Assembly: GCA_000332255.1 (NCBI GenBank)
Contig: KB235926.1
Location: 2,024,797-2,088,796, forward strand
Source of the DNA: a cyanobacterium PCC 7702
GTDB lineage: Bacteria > Cyanobacteriota > Cyanobacteriia > Cyanobacteriales > Nostocaceae
DNA: 64,000 nucleotides
Reading direction: 5' to 3'
The notes beneath the pieces were generated by a model, which did no database searches, was not told where the DNA came from, and worked only from the letters and a program-made list of their open reading frames with translations. The translations under genes and the position numbers were made by a program. Positions 28,071-38,600 of this stretch are shown piece by piece (positions within the stretch are counted from its first letter, which is position 1; each line of letters begins with the position of its first letter).

Positions 28071-28108
28071 TCTTAGTAAAGACATAAAATTACACGTCTT
28101 TACTAAGA
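28071..28108. repeat. 13-bp perfect inverted repeat before isiB
   Basis: TCTTAGTAAAGAC (28071-28083) and GTCTTTACTAAGA (28096-28108) pair perfectly around a 12-nt loop. It lies in the 140-bp spacer between the CP43-PsaL fusion gene and isiB. There is no T-run after it on the minus strand, so it may be an RNA-processing or stabilising hairpin, or an operator, rather than a full terminator. Confidence 0.75.
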
Positions 28109-28182
28109 TTATCTTGACTAAACCAAGCTCAAAAATTTGCGGGTAAGAACCTAAGGGATCGCTCGTTTTTTAGCTGTGTATT

Positions 28183-29676
28183 CTATACAAACGCAGCGAA
28201 CACAGCATTACTATTTAACAGTAAATAAGCAAAGATGACCCCACCAATTCCACCAATCAAAAAGCCCTCAGTAAATTGATTCCATCCTGGGATAGTATTG
28301 ATAGTTTGCGGTACACCAGGGACTGCAATTTCTGCTGACATTACGGTCTGAGCTTGTCTTGCAAAGTTGTTAGTACCGTAAATCGAAAAGCCAATGGTCA
28401 GGATGACAATCAAACTTCCTGCGGACAGCAAACCAACCAAGTTTCTCAGTTCGGAATTTGGTAGTGAAGTCAAAAAACCTAAAGTTGCAAACGGACCAAC
28501 CAACCAGTAACCGTGAGCCATACCAATTTCTAATCCTCTTCCAAAAGAAGATAAACCGGGACGGTAAATTGGTAAGTATTTGAGTAGCTTTAGCGTTAAG
28601 TCAGAATCATCAATCGCAGTTGCTAAATTACTCCTTTGTGGTGGCTGAACCATGTCACCGTTTTTAAAATCAAATCCAGCCTCAATGGCGCGAGCGCGCA
28701 GAGCATGCCAAACATGACCCAACAGAAAGATTAAAGAGAAAACAAAATGGAAAGTTACTAACCAACCGCGACTGGTTACAACACCAGCAGAAGTTTCTAT
28801 GGCTTGCACCGGACCGTAGAAAACTTCTGGGTAGACAGTGTTGTTGACCGAGGCAAAGTATGCAGCTACAAAGCCCATGTATGCCACACCGCCAATGCTG
28901 TAGGAAAGAATAGCTTCGCCAGAGTAAATCAAAACTCGACGTGCCCAAGCAAATGGCTGAGTCAAAATATGGAAAATTCCACCCCCGATTAGCATCAAAC
29001 CAACCCAGATATGACCGCCAACAACATCTTCTAAGTTATTAACGGCAGCCATTCCTTGCGGACCCCAAACTCCAAACAGATAGCCAAAGATTCGCAATGG
29101 ATTGAGTGTGGGATGATTGATGACTCTCACATCTCCACCGCCAGCTACCCAGGGGTCAAACAGTCCGCCCCAAAACATTGCCTTAGCAACCAAAAGCCAA
29201 GCACCCATACCCAAAATCGTCAGGTGGATGCCCAAAATAGTCGTCATCTTGTCTTTGTCTTTCCAGTCATAGCCAAAAAAGCCAGCCCAAGTAGGATTGT
29301 CTTCTAGCACCTCTGGTCCCAGTAGAGAATGGTAAATACCACCAGCTGCCAAAATTGCCGAGGGTATCAGGTGCAAGACGCTGATTACAAAGTAGGGATA
29401 GTTACTAATGACTTGTCCGCCAGCACCGACACCAAAACCCAAAGTCGCCAGATGAGGTAGTATGATTAATCCTTGCTCGTACATCGGTAACTTGGGGTCA
29501 AAGCGGGATAATTCAAACAAGGTCATTCCTCCAGCCCATAGCAGAATCAACGCTGCATGGGCAATGTGAGCACCGAGTAATTTACCCGAGAGATTGATCG
29601 GGCGAAAGTTGCCTGCCCACCAACCAACATCAGGTATCTGTTGCTTATAAGGGCTATCTGCGATTACTGCTGTCAT
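28183..29676 (-). CDS. CP43-like chlorophyll protein fused to a PsaL-like domain
   Basis: A 497-residue protein. Residues 1 to about 345 are a six-helix IsiA/CP43-type antenna ([49 protein letters not shown]) with the chlorophyll-binding His. Residues from about 355 match photosystem I subunit PsaL ([53 protein letters not shown]). The PsaL part could dock the antenna in the PSI trimer interface or in place of PsaL. Such fusions are known in iron-stress clusters of filamentous cyanobacteria. Confidence 0.93.
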   Translation of the reverse strand: MTAVIADSPYKQQIPDVGWWAGNFRPINLSGKLLGAHIAHAALILLWAGGMTLFELSRFDPKLPMYEQGLIILPHLATLGFGVGAGGQVISNYPYFVISVLHLIPSAILAAGGIYHSLLGPEVLEDNPTWAGFFGYDWKDKDKMTTILGIHLTILGMGAWLLVAKAMFWGGLFDPWVAGGGDVRVINHPTLNPLRIFGYLFGVWGPQGMAAVNNLEDVVGGHIWVGLMLIGGGIFHILTQPFAWARRVLIYSGEAILSYSIGGVAYMGFVAAYFASVNNTVYPEVFYGPVQAIETSAGVVTSRGWLVTFHFVFSLIFLLGHVWHALRARAIEAGFDFKNGDMVQPPQRSNLATAIDDSDLTLKLLKYLPIYRPGLSSFGRGLEIGMAHGYWLVGPFATLGFLTSLPNSELRNLVGLLSAGSLIVILTIGFSIYGTNNFARQAQTVMSAEIAVPGVPQTINTIPGWNQFTEGFLIGGIGGVIFAYLLLNSNAVFAAFV

Positions 29677-29751
29677 AGAACTACTTCAGGAATTTTGCAA
29701 TTGATTTGCAGTGATTTTGAAAATAATTTTTGATTATTTTGGCGATCGCTC

Positions 29752-30807
29752 TTACTGTACCTCGGGAATCACAGCTTTCTGACTGACCCTACCTTTGCGA
29801 AAATCAAATCCGCGCGCCCGCAGAGCATGCCAAATATGACCTTGGAGAAAGAAGAAGGCTAACCAAAAGTGAGCGTTGGCCAACCAAGTACGGGAAGTTA
29901 CCAAATCAGGATCGATGCAAGAAAAGTAGGGCACGATATTCTGTTTAATTACTAGCGCCGGACCGTAAAAAACTTCCGGATAAACGGTAGTGTTTACCGA
30001 TACAAACAAAGTGGCAATAAAGCCCATCAGTGCCAAAGCACCTAAACTGTAAGAAAGGTAACCTTCCCCAGACCAAACAAATAGCGGGTGCGTCCAGCTA
30101 AAGGGTTTGGTAAAAATGTGAAAAATTCCACCTGCAAGTAACATTCCACCAACCCAGATATGACCTCCAACCACGTCTTCTAAATTGTCGACACCAGCAA
30201 TCCAAAATCTACTGCTTGTACCGAACAGATAGCTAAAGATCGTTGTCGGATCTAAGGTAGGATTTGCAATCACCCGTACATTTTCTATGTTTGGGTCGTA
30301 CAGACCACCAAAGTACATTGCTTTGGCAACCAGCAAGAATGCACCACAAGCAAGCAAAACGAGATGAATACCAATAATTGTGGTCATTTTGTCTGGATCT
30401 GACCAGTCATAGCCAAAAAAGGGAAATCTATTCTCCAGTTTGTCCGGACCTTGCAGGGAATGAAAGATTCCTCCAAAACCTAGAAAAGCAGAGGATATCA
30501 AATGCAAAGCTCCAATCACAAAATAAGGATAGGTATCTACAACTACACCGCCTGCATCCACACCCCAACCAAGAGCAGCAAGATGAGGTAGTAAAATTAG
30601 GCCTTGCTGGTACATTGGTTCTGCTGGATGAAAATGGGCTAGCTCAAATAATGTCATTACTCCGGTCCAAAAAACAATTAAACCAGCGTGAGCAACATGA
30701 GCCCCTAGTAACTTTCCGGATAAGTTCGTGAGTCTGGCATTACCAGCCCACCAAGGCGAACTAGCAAGGTCTTGCTCCACCGATAGCGGACTTATAGATG
30801 TTGCCAT
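29752..30807 (-). CDS. CP43-like chlorophyll-binding protein (IsiA/Pcb family)
   Basis: A 351-residue six-helix antenna protein. [25 protein letters not shown], the [12 protein letters not shown] helix, [14 protein letters not shown] and [16 protein letters not shown] carry the chlorophyll-ligating His. It keeps the long lumenal loop between helices V and VI but differs from canonical IsiA at the N-terminus and in that loop. It is the first gene of the minus-strand arm, 75 bp ahead of the PsaL fusion, and divergent to isiA. Confidence 0.92.
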   Translation of the reverse strand: MATSISPLSVEQDLASSPWWAGNARLTNLSGKLLGAHVAHAGLIVFWTGVMTLFELAHFHPAEPMYQQGLILLPHLAALGWGVDAGGVVVDTYPYFVIGALHLISSAFLGFGGIFHSLQGPDKLENRFPFFGYDWSDPDKMTTIIGIHLVLLACGAFLLVAKAMYFGGLYDPNIENVRVIANPTLDPTTIFSYLFGTSSRFWIAGVDNLEDVVGGHIWVGGMLLAGGIFHIFTKPFSWTHPLFVWSGEGYLSYSLGALALMGFIATLFVSVNTTVYPEVFYGPALVIKQNIVPYFSCIDPDLVTSRTWLANAHFWLAFFFLQGHIWHALRARGFDFRKGRVSQKAVIPEVQ

Positions 30808-31032
30808 TTTTCACCTGTCGAGATTTTTTGAGAATTTTATGCAACTAGTTAAGGAAAGATTACACTAAATTTTCCTCGAATGCAATTATCTAATGCAAAT
30901 AAATCTCATTTAACTGAAAAAATATTAAGATTTATGAAACTCCTTGATTATTAAAATAAATTCTCAATAAACTTAATTTGATTTCACAGACTTCTAACCC
31001 AGCCATAGGTGGTTTTTCCTCTGACTGCGTCT

Positions 31033-31070
31033 AAATACTTGCTTGTAACGAGATCTACAAGCAAGTATTT
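31033..31070. promoter_or_regulatory. 38-bp palindrome with central NtcA-type site upstream of isiA
   Basis: AAATACTTGCTTGTA (31033-31047) and TACAAGCAAGTATTT (31056-31070) are perfect 15-bp arms around ACGAGATC. The centre reads TGTA-N8-TACA, the NtcA consensus (GTA at 31045-31047, TAC at 31056-31058). It abuts the probable -35 box of isiA. Confidence 0.65.
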
Positions 31071-31071
31071 C

Positions 31072-31102
31072 TTGCCAAACCTCAAATTTTTATTGATATA
31101 AA
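31072..31102 (+). promoter_or_regulatory. Possible isiA promoter
   Basis: TTGCCA (31072-31077) resembles a -35 box and TATAAA (31097-31102) a -10 box, with a 19-bp spacer. This would give a leader of about 20-25 nt before the ATG at 31131. GGGAGCG at 31117-31123 is the likely ribosome binding site. Confidence 0.4.
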
Positions 31103-31130
31103 ATTGCAATAATTTGGGAGCGTTGAAACA

Positions 31131-32168
31131 ATGCAAACATACGGCAATGCTAACGTCAAATATGATTGGTGGGCTGGTAACGCGCGATTTGCTAACCTTT
31201 CTGGCTTATTCTTGGGTGCTCATCTTGCTCAAGCGGCACTGACGACCTTATGGGCGGGAGCTTTTACTTGGTTTGAACTGTCGCGCTACAAACCTGATAT
31301 ACCAATGGGCGAGCAAGGACTAATACTGCTACCCCATTTAGCTACCTTGGGTTTTGGCGTAGGAGCAAACGGTCAAGTTATAGATACCTATCCCTATTTT
31401 GTAATTGGAGCGTTGCACATAATTTCCTCTGCAGTTCTGGGTGCAGGTGCACTGTTCCATACCTTCAAAGGTCCTGAGAACTTAAAAGATGCGACAGGTC
31501 GCGCTCGTCAATTCCACTTTGAGTGGAACGATCCAGATAAACTTGGCTTTATACTGGGAAATCACTTGCTGTTTTTAGCTGCAGGAGCTTTTTTGTTAGT
31601 AGCAAAAGCGATGTTCTGGGGCGGACTGTACGATGCGACCATTCATGATGTCCGAGTTGTTACTAACCCGACTGTCAATCCTTTCGTTATCTTCGGGTAT
31701 CAAACTCACTTTGCCAGTGTGGACAACTTAGAAGATTTAGTTGGCGGTCATATATACGTGGGATTGCTTTTGCTATTTGGTGGCATATGGCATATCCTTG
31801 TTAAGCCTTTACCTTGGGCAAAAAAGTTGCTCATTTTCTCTGGTGAAGCTATTCTTTCTTACTCTTTAGGTGGTATTGCTTTGGCAGGATTTGTGGCAGC
31901 TTACTTTTGTGCCGTTAATACTCTGGCTTATCCTGTGGAATTTTACGGACCTCCTTTAGAACTTAAGTTTAGCGTTTCACCTTACTTTGCTGACACCATA
32001 CAGTTACCTTATGGTAACCATACTGCCAGAGCATGGTTAGCCAACGCTCATTTCTTCCTTGCTTTCTTCTTTCTACAAGGTCATCTTTGGCATGCACTAC
32101 GCGCCATAGGCTTTGACTTTAGGCGAGTTGAACGGGCATTATCAAATGCCGTTGAAACTAGCTCATAA
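31131..32168 (+). CDS. isiA: Iron-stress-induced chlorophyll-binding protein IsiA
   Basis: A 345-residue protein that matches canonical IsiA (CP43') best of the four paralogues. The N-terminus [21 protein letters not shown], the central [21 protein letters not shown], and the end [35 protein letters not shown] are typical. It has six helices with conserved His ligands. Under iron limitation IsiA forms rings around photosystem I and dissipates energy. It is the first gene of the plus-strand arm. Confidence 0.95.
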   Translation: MQTYGNANVKYDWWAGNARFANLSGLFLGAHLAQAALTTLWAGAFTWFELSRYKPDIPMGEQGLILLPHLATLGFGVGANGQVIDTYPYFVIGALHIISSAVLGAGALFHTFKGPENLKDATGRARQFHFEWNDPDKLGFILGNHLLFLAAGAFLLVAKAMFWGGLYDATIHDVRVVTNPTVNPFVIFGYQTHFASVDNLEDLVGGHIYVGLLLLFGGIWHILVKPLPWAKKLLIFSGEAILSYSLGGIALAGFVAAYFCAVNTLAYPVEFYGPPLELKFSVSPYFADTIQLPYGNHTARAWLANAHFFLAFFFLQGHLWHALRAIGFDFRRVERALSNAVETSS

Positions 32169-32180
32169 ATTGCTCGTAGG

Positions 32181-32228
32181 ACTGGGGACTTACTGAGGAG
32201 TAAAAAATTATTTTTCCTAGTCTCCAGT
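32181..32228. repeat. Inverted repeat between isiA and the next gene
   Basis: ACTGGGGACT (32181-32190) pairs with AGTCTCCAGT (32219-32228) over 10 bp with one G-T pair. Inside it AGGAGTAAAAAA and TTATTTTTCCT pair further. It lies just after the isiA stop. It could limit read-through into the downstream gene or protect the isiA 3' end. Confidence 0.65.
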
Positions 32229-32271
32229 GCTTATTAAGTGAAGATTCGAGATTTTCAAAGGCTGTGCAATT

Positions 32272-33231
32272 ATGACAATTTCCACTGACAAGACTTTCGC
32301 CGCAGATACGGATTTACCTTGGTTGATTGGTAACGCTCGCTTAATTAACTTGTCTGGTCAATTACTAGGTGCTCACATTGCTCATGCAGGTTTGATAATG
32401 TTTTGGGCAGGATCCACTACCATACTGGAAGTAACGCGCTTTGTCCCTGGAGTACCGATGTTTGAGCAGAAGATGATCCTACTACCTCACTTAGCAACTT
32501 TGGGGTGGGGTGTAGGTGCTGGGGGTAAAGTAATCAATACTTATCCTTACTTTGTCATTGGAATTTTACATTTGGTTGCATCGGCTGTTTTGGGTGCAGG
32601 TGGACTTTTCCATATTTTTCGCGGTCCAGCCATTCTATACACTACCGGTGGGCAGGTTGCCAAATTTCACTATGAATGGAACGATCCAAAAAAGCTGGGT
32701 TTAATTTTAGGTCACCATTTAATAATTTTAGGTTTCGGTGCATTTTTATTAGTGCTAAAAGCGATGTTTTTTGGTGGAATTTACGATCCCACTGTGGAAG
32801 ATGTTCGACTGATTGCAAATCCGACTGTTGACCCAGCCAAAATATTTGGTTATCTGGTGGGAATCAAAGATAGTCATTGGACTTTATTGGGGATGGCAAG
32901 TGTTGATAATTTAGAGGATGTTATCGGCGGTCATATTTGGATGGGATTAATATTAATATTTGGTGGTGTTTGGCATATTATTGTACAACCTTTTGCTTGG
33001 GTGAAACGGATTTTGTCCATAGAAAATGGTGAAGATATTCTGTCCTATAGTTTGCTTGGTTTAGCTTTGATGGCTTGGATTTCTGCTAGCTTTGTGTATA
33101 ATACTACGGTTTTTCCCATGGTTTTTTATGGTTCGGAACGTTTGGGAATGGCAAATACTCAAATTTTTCTGGGTCTGTTAGCTTTCCTGGGTTATGTTTG
33201 GCATGCTTGGCGATCGCGCAATATTTTCTAA
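32272..33231 (+). CDS. Shortened CP43-like chlorophyll-binding protein
   Basis: A 319-residue IsiA/Pcb-family protein with six helices ([50 protein letters not shown]). Compared with IsiA, about 30 residues of the lumenal loop between helices V and VI are missing: YGSERLGMANTQ replaces the long loop, and the C-terminal tail after the last helix is absent. The His ligands are kept. It follows isiA by about 100 bp on the same strand. Confidence 0.9.
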   Translation: MTISTDKTFAADTDLPWLIGNARLINLSGQLLGAHIAHAGLIMFWAGSTTILEVTRFVPGVPMFEQKMILLPHLATLGWGVGAGGKVINTYPYFVIGILHLVASAVLGAGGLFHIFRGPAILYTTGGQVAKFHYEWNDPKKLGLILGHHLIILGFGAFLLVLKAMFFGGIYDPTVEDVRLIANPTVDPAKIFGYLVGIKDSHWTLLGMASVDNLEDVIGGHIWMGLILIFGGVWHIIVQPFAWVKRILSIENGEDILSYSLLGLALMAWISASFVYNTTVFPMVFYGSERLGMANTQIFLGLLAFLGYVWHAWRSRNIF

Positions 33232-34090
33232 TTCGATAATATGCGCTCAATACTAGCTATTGTTCCTTTCTCTGCCTGCAGTACCAAGTATTTGGCTGTG
33301 GGCAGTTTTGGAAATTTTTTCTATTTGGAAATGCTGCTGTGCCAAAAGTTTATTGACTACATTGATTATGAATACCGATTCTAACTTCCTTTCGTAACTA
33401 TGTGATTTTTTGTATCCTCGCCATCCCTATTACGGACAATTCCATACGGAATATTTAGCCTTTAATTCCCATCTTCAAGAATTGTCTCAATGAGTCAGCT
33501 ATATTTGTCATCTTCAAACTCGTGGTCAAATTTCTCCACAAGAAGCTTATCGACAAATTCACTTTCTTTGGAAGGAGCTAAAACGTACTAAAAAAGCTAT
33601 GAAATCAATTAATTAATTGCAAGTTTTTCCCATAGTTTATTTAATTAGTAAATTATAAATCAACAACAGTTCCTTTGTTTTGATTTAGAGTAAATTGAGA
33701 CGCCTTTAGGTTATAGCGCTGACATCAAGCCTTATCTGTTATCCTTACATTCCATCGGGACTTTTGCGTGCCTAATACAATTAGGTTATAAATATTACAT
33801 ATATTTCCTAAAAAGTTATTACCAAAAAGCTTTTGGACAGGAATTTTGTCAATTTAAATTTCTGTGTCCTCTCTTGAAAGCGGGGGATTTAATAAAGTTT
33901 GCACTCTTGGCATTTTTCTTTATCTGACAGAGCAGAGAATACGGGTTTTGTATTAAAAATGACATTTTTCCTTATTCTGCCTTGTTTGTGGGTAAGAAGA
34001 TAATGTTGAAAATAGTAATATTCACCGATAAAAGTTAAACTTTTATATTGCAATAGTTAACTGCAAAACCTCTGATTGGAGAGCAAAACC
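33232..34090. other. Intergenic region with a small gene remnant
   Basis: About 860 bp between the iron-stress cluster and ccmP. It holds the broken small gene at 33368-33616. The rest is AT-rich, with no further gene or RNA that I can support. Confidence 0.6.
33368..33616 (+). pseudogene. Remnant of a small conserved cyanobacterial protein
   Basis: From ATG 33368 one frame runs to TAA 33614 and encodes a recognisable small protein (FLYPRHPYYGQFHTEYLAFN...LQELSQ, then VSYICHLQTRGQISPQEAYR and LWKELKRTKKAMKSIN). It is broken by TAA at 33395-33397 and TGA at 33491-33493. The second stop sits where homologues have Arg before VSYIC, so a C-to-T change in CGA would explain it. It resembles a short family annotated as DUF7219 from memory; I am not certain of the number. 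Confidence 0.7.
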
Positions 34091-34732
34091 TTGGGAATAG
34101 AACTACGTAGTTTCGTATTTCTTGACAGCTTGCAACCCCAACACGCAGCGTATATAGGAACGGTAGCTCAAGGTTTTTTGCCATTACCAGGGGATGCATC
34201 TTTGTGGATCGAAATCTCTCCTGGTATCGAAATTAACAAAATTACAGATGTAGCCCTCAAAGCTGCTTCCGTACGTCCGGGAGTACAGGTAGTCGAGCGA
34301 TTGTATGGTTTGTTGGAGGTGCATTCTAGCTCCCAGGGTGAAACACGGGCTGCTGGTCAAGCTATATTGGCAATGCTGGGAGTTAAAAAAGAGGAATGTC
34401 TCAAACCGCGCGTGGTTTCCAGCCAAATTATCCGTAATATAGATGCTTACCAAGCACAGCTTATCAATCGTACGCGACGGGGACAACTGTTACTAGCAGG
34501 ACAAACACTATACGTACTAGAAGTGGAACCTGCAGCTTATGCTGCACTAGCTGCAAACGAAGCAGAAAAAGCGGCGGCGATTAACATTCTGGAAGTTCAG
34601 GCTGTAGGTAGTTTTGGACGGCTTTACTTAGGAGGACAAGAACGCGATATTCTTGCGGGTGCAGCAGGAGCACGAACAGCGATCGAAAGCGTCGCAGGTC
34701 GGATCGATTCCTACAGTAGGCGTCAGGAATAA
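34091..34732 (+). CDS. ccmP: Carboxysome shell protein CcmP (tandem BMC-T)
   Basis: A 213-residue protein with two fused BMC domains. It follows the CcmP pattern closely: [73 protein letters not shown] and [10 protein letters not shown]. CcmP forms stacked pseudohexameric trimers with a gated pore in the beta-carboxysome shell. The start is TTG at 34091: GGAGAG lies 9 nt upstream and the length then equals that of known CcmP. The pentapeptide gene follows after 10 bp. Confidence 0.93.
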   Translation: MGIELRSFVFLDSLQPQHAAYIGTVAQGFLPLPGDASLWIEISPGIEINKITDVALKAASVRPGVQVVERLYGLLEVHSSSQGETRAAGQAILAMLGVKKEECLKPRVVSSQIIRNIDAYQAQLINRTRRGQLLLAGQTLYVLEVEPAAYAALAANEAEKAAAINILEVQAVGSFGRLYLGGQERDILAGAAGARTAIESVAGRIDSYSRRQE

Positions 34733-34742
34733 AGGAGAGGAG

Positions 34743-35534
34743 ATGGCGAATTTTGAGCATCTGGCTTTACTGAAAGCAGGTGCAGTTACCTGGATTGACT
34801 GGAGAAATAAAAATCCTTTGATTAAACCAGATTTGAGTGCGGCTAATTTGTCTGGAGATAACCTTAGGGGTGCAAATCTCCAGGGAGTAAACTTAAGCAG
34901 GGTGGATTTAGCTAATGCTTTACTCGTGCGTGCCAATCTTCGCCAAGCGGAGCTTAATAGTGCTAACTTATACAAGGCTATCTTGATGGAAGCAGACTTG
35001 AGCGGGGCTAACTGTAGTGTTGCCAAATTCAGGGGTGCATTGCTCAAGCAAGCAAATCTCAGCGAGGCTAACTTGATTGGCTCTGATTTGAGGGAAGCGG
35101 ATCTTAAAGGTGCTTTGCTTGCTGATGCTAATTTGATCGGAACTGATTTGAGGGGTGCTAATTTAAAAGAAGCCGACTTGGGTGCAGCAAAGTTGAACCG
35201 GGCCGATCTTAGTTTTGCTAATTTAATCGCAGCCAATTTCATCGCAGCCGATCTTACGGAGGCAAATTTATACGAAGCAGAAATAATAGACGCTTATCTT
35301 TATAAAACTAACTTACACAAAGCTAATTTACACAAAAGTCACCTTAGCAGTGCGTACTTGCTGCGGGCTAACTTAACTGAGGCAAACTTAAGTGAAGCTG
35401 ACTTGAGATGGACTAATCTTCAGGGAGCTAATTTAGCGGGGGCGAACCTCGCCAAAGCCGATCTCACAGGTGCTAAGCTAACAGGAGCAAATCTTAAGGG
35501 CGTGAATTTTTATCAGACAATTATGCCTGAATAA
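34743..35534 (+). CDS. Pentapeptide-repeat protein
   Basis: A 263-residue protein. After a short N-terminal region (MANFEHLALLKAGAVTWIDW) it consists almost entirely of A(D/N)Lxx repeats (about residues 37-260), which fold as a right-handed quadrilateral beta-helix. The start at 34743 is supported by GGAGAGG directly upstream; the open frame further upstream overlaps ccmP and is not repeat-like. It is probably co-transcribed with ccmP. Whether it acts in the carboxysome is unknown. Confidence 0.88.
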   Translation: MANFEHLALLKAGAVTWIDWRNKNPLIKPDLSAANLSGDNLRGANLQGVNLSRVDLANALLVRANLRQAELNSANLYKAILMEADLSGANCSVAKFRGALLKQANLSEANLIGSDLREADLKGALLADANLIGTDLRGANLKEADLGAAKLNRADLSFANLIAANFIAADLTEANLYEAEIIDAYLYKTNLHKANLHKSHLSSAYLLRANLTEANLSEADLRWTNLQGANLAGANLAKADLTGAKLTGANLKGVNFYQTIMPE

Positions 35535-35656
35535 AGTATAAAGCCTTCTATAAAATTTTTAACTAAAATTCCAAACTGCTATGAGCTTGATTTTTTACCA
35601 CTTAATAACTTTAATTGGTACACTTGAACTTCAGTTTTCCTGGAAAAACAGCGCCT

Positions 35657-38600
35657 ATGGTTTATATAAAGCGCGTTGAACTCACCAATTTTAAATCCTT
35701 CGGCGGTACTACTTCTTTTCCGCTGCTACCAGGATTTACCGTGATCTCCGGACCTAACGGTTCGGGTAAATCGAATATTTTGGACTCGCTGTTGTTTTGC
35801 TTGGGACTTGCTGGTTCCAAGGGAATGCGAGCCGATCGCTTACCTGATTTGGTTAATACCACTCAAACTAGCAAATCTCGTACTACAGTTGAAGCTAGTG
35901 TCACAGTCACCTTTGATTTATCAGATCACCAGCCCGATCTGCTTTTAGAAAGTCAGCCGTTGGTTTCTACTCAAGTAGAAGTTGATACTTCTTTTGCAGA
36001 ACAAACCCAGCTACAGCAACAACAAATAGAAGATGAAAAAAATCGCCGCGAGAAAATTCGTGCTCAACCTGGTAAAGACTGGTCTGTGACCAGAAAACTG
36101 CGGGTAACTCCCCAAGGTACTTATACGTCAAATTATTATATTAATGGAGTTTCTTGTACGCTCAGCGAGTTACATGAAGAACTAGAACGCCTGCGTATTT
36201 ATCCTGAAGGTTATAACGTCGTCCTGCAAGGAGACGTGACTAATATTATTTCTATGAACCAATACCAAAGGCGAGAAATTATTGATGAATTAGCAGGAGT
36301 AGCAGCCTTTGACCGCAAAATAAATCAAGCCAAGGAAACTTTAGAAGAAGTTAAAGAAAAAGAAGACAGTTGTCGGATTATTGAAGCAGAATTAATACAA
36401 GCACGCGATCGCCTGTCTCAAGACAAAGCAAAAGCTGAAAAATACCAAAAACTGCGCGCTGAATTTCTTGAAAAACAAAAGTGGGAAGTTGCTTTGTCCT
36501 GGATCAAACTGCAAAGTCAACAGGAAAATTTAATTGCTCAAATGCAAGCAGGCTCGCTCAGCTGTGAAGAACTCACACAACAACTTGCTTTGTTAAGCAC
36601 GGAGATTGCTCAAAAAACTGCAGCACTGGAGCTGCTCAACGCTCGCGTCAAAGCTTTGGGTGAAGATGAGCTTTTGGCAGTACAATCTTGTTTTGCTAAC
36701 CTACAAGCCGAACGCAAACAACTTCAGCGTCAGCAGTTGGAATTAGAAACCGCTTTTGAAGAAACAGTGAAGCACTTAGCCCAACAACAACAAGCAATTC
36801 AACAGTACTCTTCAGCTATAGAACAGCTAGTACAACAACAGCAGCAACAGCAGCAAAATGTTGTATTTTACACACAGCGATGCGCCCAAGCCCAGCAAGC
36901 AGTTTTAAATTCTCGCCAAGCTGCGGCAGAAATTGCTAGCGCTTCTCAAGCTTGGGTAGAGCAACAAACTGCACTCAACCGCCAAATAGAAGCTTTGCTT
37001 GCAAATATTGAACCCCAACGTACAGAACAGGCCCAACTGCAAGAACGCTACCACCAGCTGCAACAGCAAATTCAACAACAAACTCAGCTCGTGCAAGCCC
37101 TAGAACAGCAATTAGCACAAAAACAAGCGGAGTATGCGGGTTTGGAAACAGAACTTCATGGTGCTAGCGAACCAATTTCTAACTTAGCGCAAGCTCTTGC
37201 TGCTATGGAACAACAATTGCAAATCCAACAGGATACTCAAAAACGCCTGTTACAAGAACAACGAGACAAACAACGCCAGTTGGATAAACTAGAAGCACAA
37301 GCACAAGCTCAGCAAGAAGTGCAGGGAACTGCTGCTAGCAAAGTTATTCTGCAAGCAGGATTGTCTGGTATTTGCGGGTTAGTTGCACAGTTGGGACGGG
37401 TAGAACCCCGCTATCAACTAGCATTGGAAATTGCTGCTGGTGCGCGTTTGGGACACATCGTTGTTGAAGACGACCTTGTTGCCACCGCTGCGATCGAATT
37501 ACTCAAACAAAAACGGGCGGGAAGAGCAACTTTTTTACCGTTAAATAAGATTCACATCCCTAAAATTACCCAAGATGTGACGCTGCGTTACGTGAATGGA
37601 TTTATAGACTACGCCGTTAATTTAGTAGATTGCGATCGCCGCTACCGAGATGTTTTTAATTACGTTTTCGGTAACACGGTGGTATTTGAAACTCTCCACC
37701 AAGCACGCAGCAATTTAGGCTTGTATCGAATGGTGACCCTAGATGGAGAATTACTGGAAACTAGTGGCGCCATGACTGGTGGTAGTCTGCGAGAGCGCCC
37801 CAGCTTGCGATTTGGCTGTCCGGAAACGGTAGAATCTGCTGAAATCGCAGCGCTGCAAAAACGCTTGCTGGATATCGAAATCGTTTTAGAACAGTGTACT
37901 GCAGCGATCGCGGCTTTTTCTACCAAAGCCAAGCAACTATCCCAACAACTAGCACAAGCCCAAAGCCAACGACGGGAACAGCAGCTCCAACTGGAGCAGG
38001 TACAAAAAGAAGTTAAAAATTTGACATCTCAGTTGGAACTGACACGCTCTCAACTAGCTCAAAACACTGAAAAAATAGCTCTCGTACAATCGCGCCTGCA
38101 AATCTTGAATCGGGAATTACCAGAGCAAGAGCAACAATTACAACAATTGCGGGGAACATTGGCGGAACTGGAATCATCCCAAACTCCCCAACAATGGCAA
38201 CAAATCCAGCAGACAATTAAAATTCAAGAGCAACAACTGCAACAACAACAAGAAATCTTACGAGAACAGGAACAACAGCTACAAAACTTAGAAAATCAAC
38301 AACAAAGATTGCAAGAAAAAATTCAACAAGCCGAAAATAAAATCGAAGAATATCAAAAACAACAAGCTTGGCGACAAGAAGTTAGAAATCGTCTCTGCAG
38401 CGAGCTCGAGACCCTAGATGAGCAAATTATCCAAACTCGCGCCACCCTTGCACAAATAGAACAAAATTTAGGAGAAGAAAAACAAAAACGCGATCGCCTG
38501 GAAGCTGAATTGCGCTCGCATTTCCTACAACAACAACAACTAGAATGGGAATTGCAAAAACTGCAACAAACACAACAGCTGCGACAACAAGAATTAGCAA

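Larger units (their letters stand above)
30808..31130. promoter_or_regulatory. Divergent promoter region of the iron-stress cluster
   Basis: The 323 bp between the two arms must hold both promoters. It contains the 38-bp palindrome at 31033-31070 and a possible isiA promoter at 31072-31102. Degenerate GATAAT-like and AATGCAATTATC stretches near 30880 could be weak Fur sites, but no good Fur box is visible. Confidence 0.6.

Noticed and set aside
34628-35242. A 204-codon minus-strand frame rich in Leu, Lys, Ala and Ser opposite the pentapeptide gene
   Set aside because: Its repetitive composition is only the reverse reading of the A(D/N)Lxx codons, and there is no ribosome site or family match.
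34830-35510. Regular short repeats that could suggest a repeat array such as CRISPR
   Set aside because: They are in-frame 15-bp units of the pentapeptide protein with no spacers; no CRISPR array or cas gene is present in the window.
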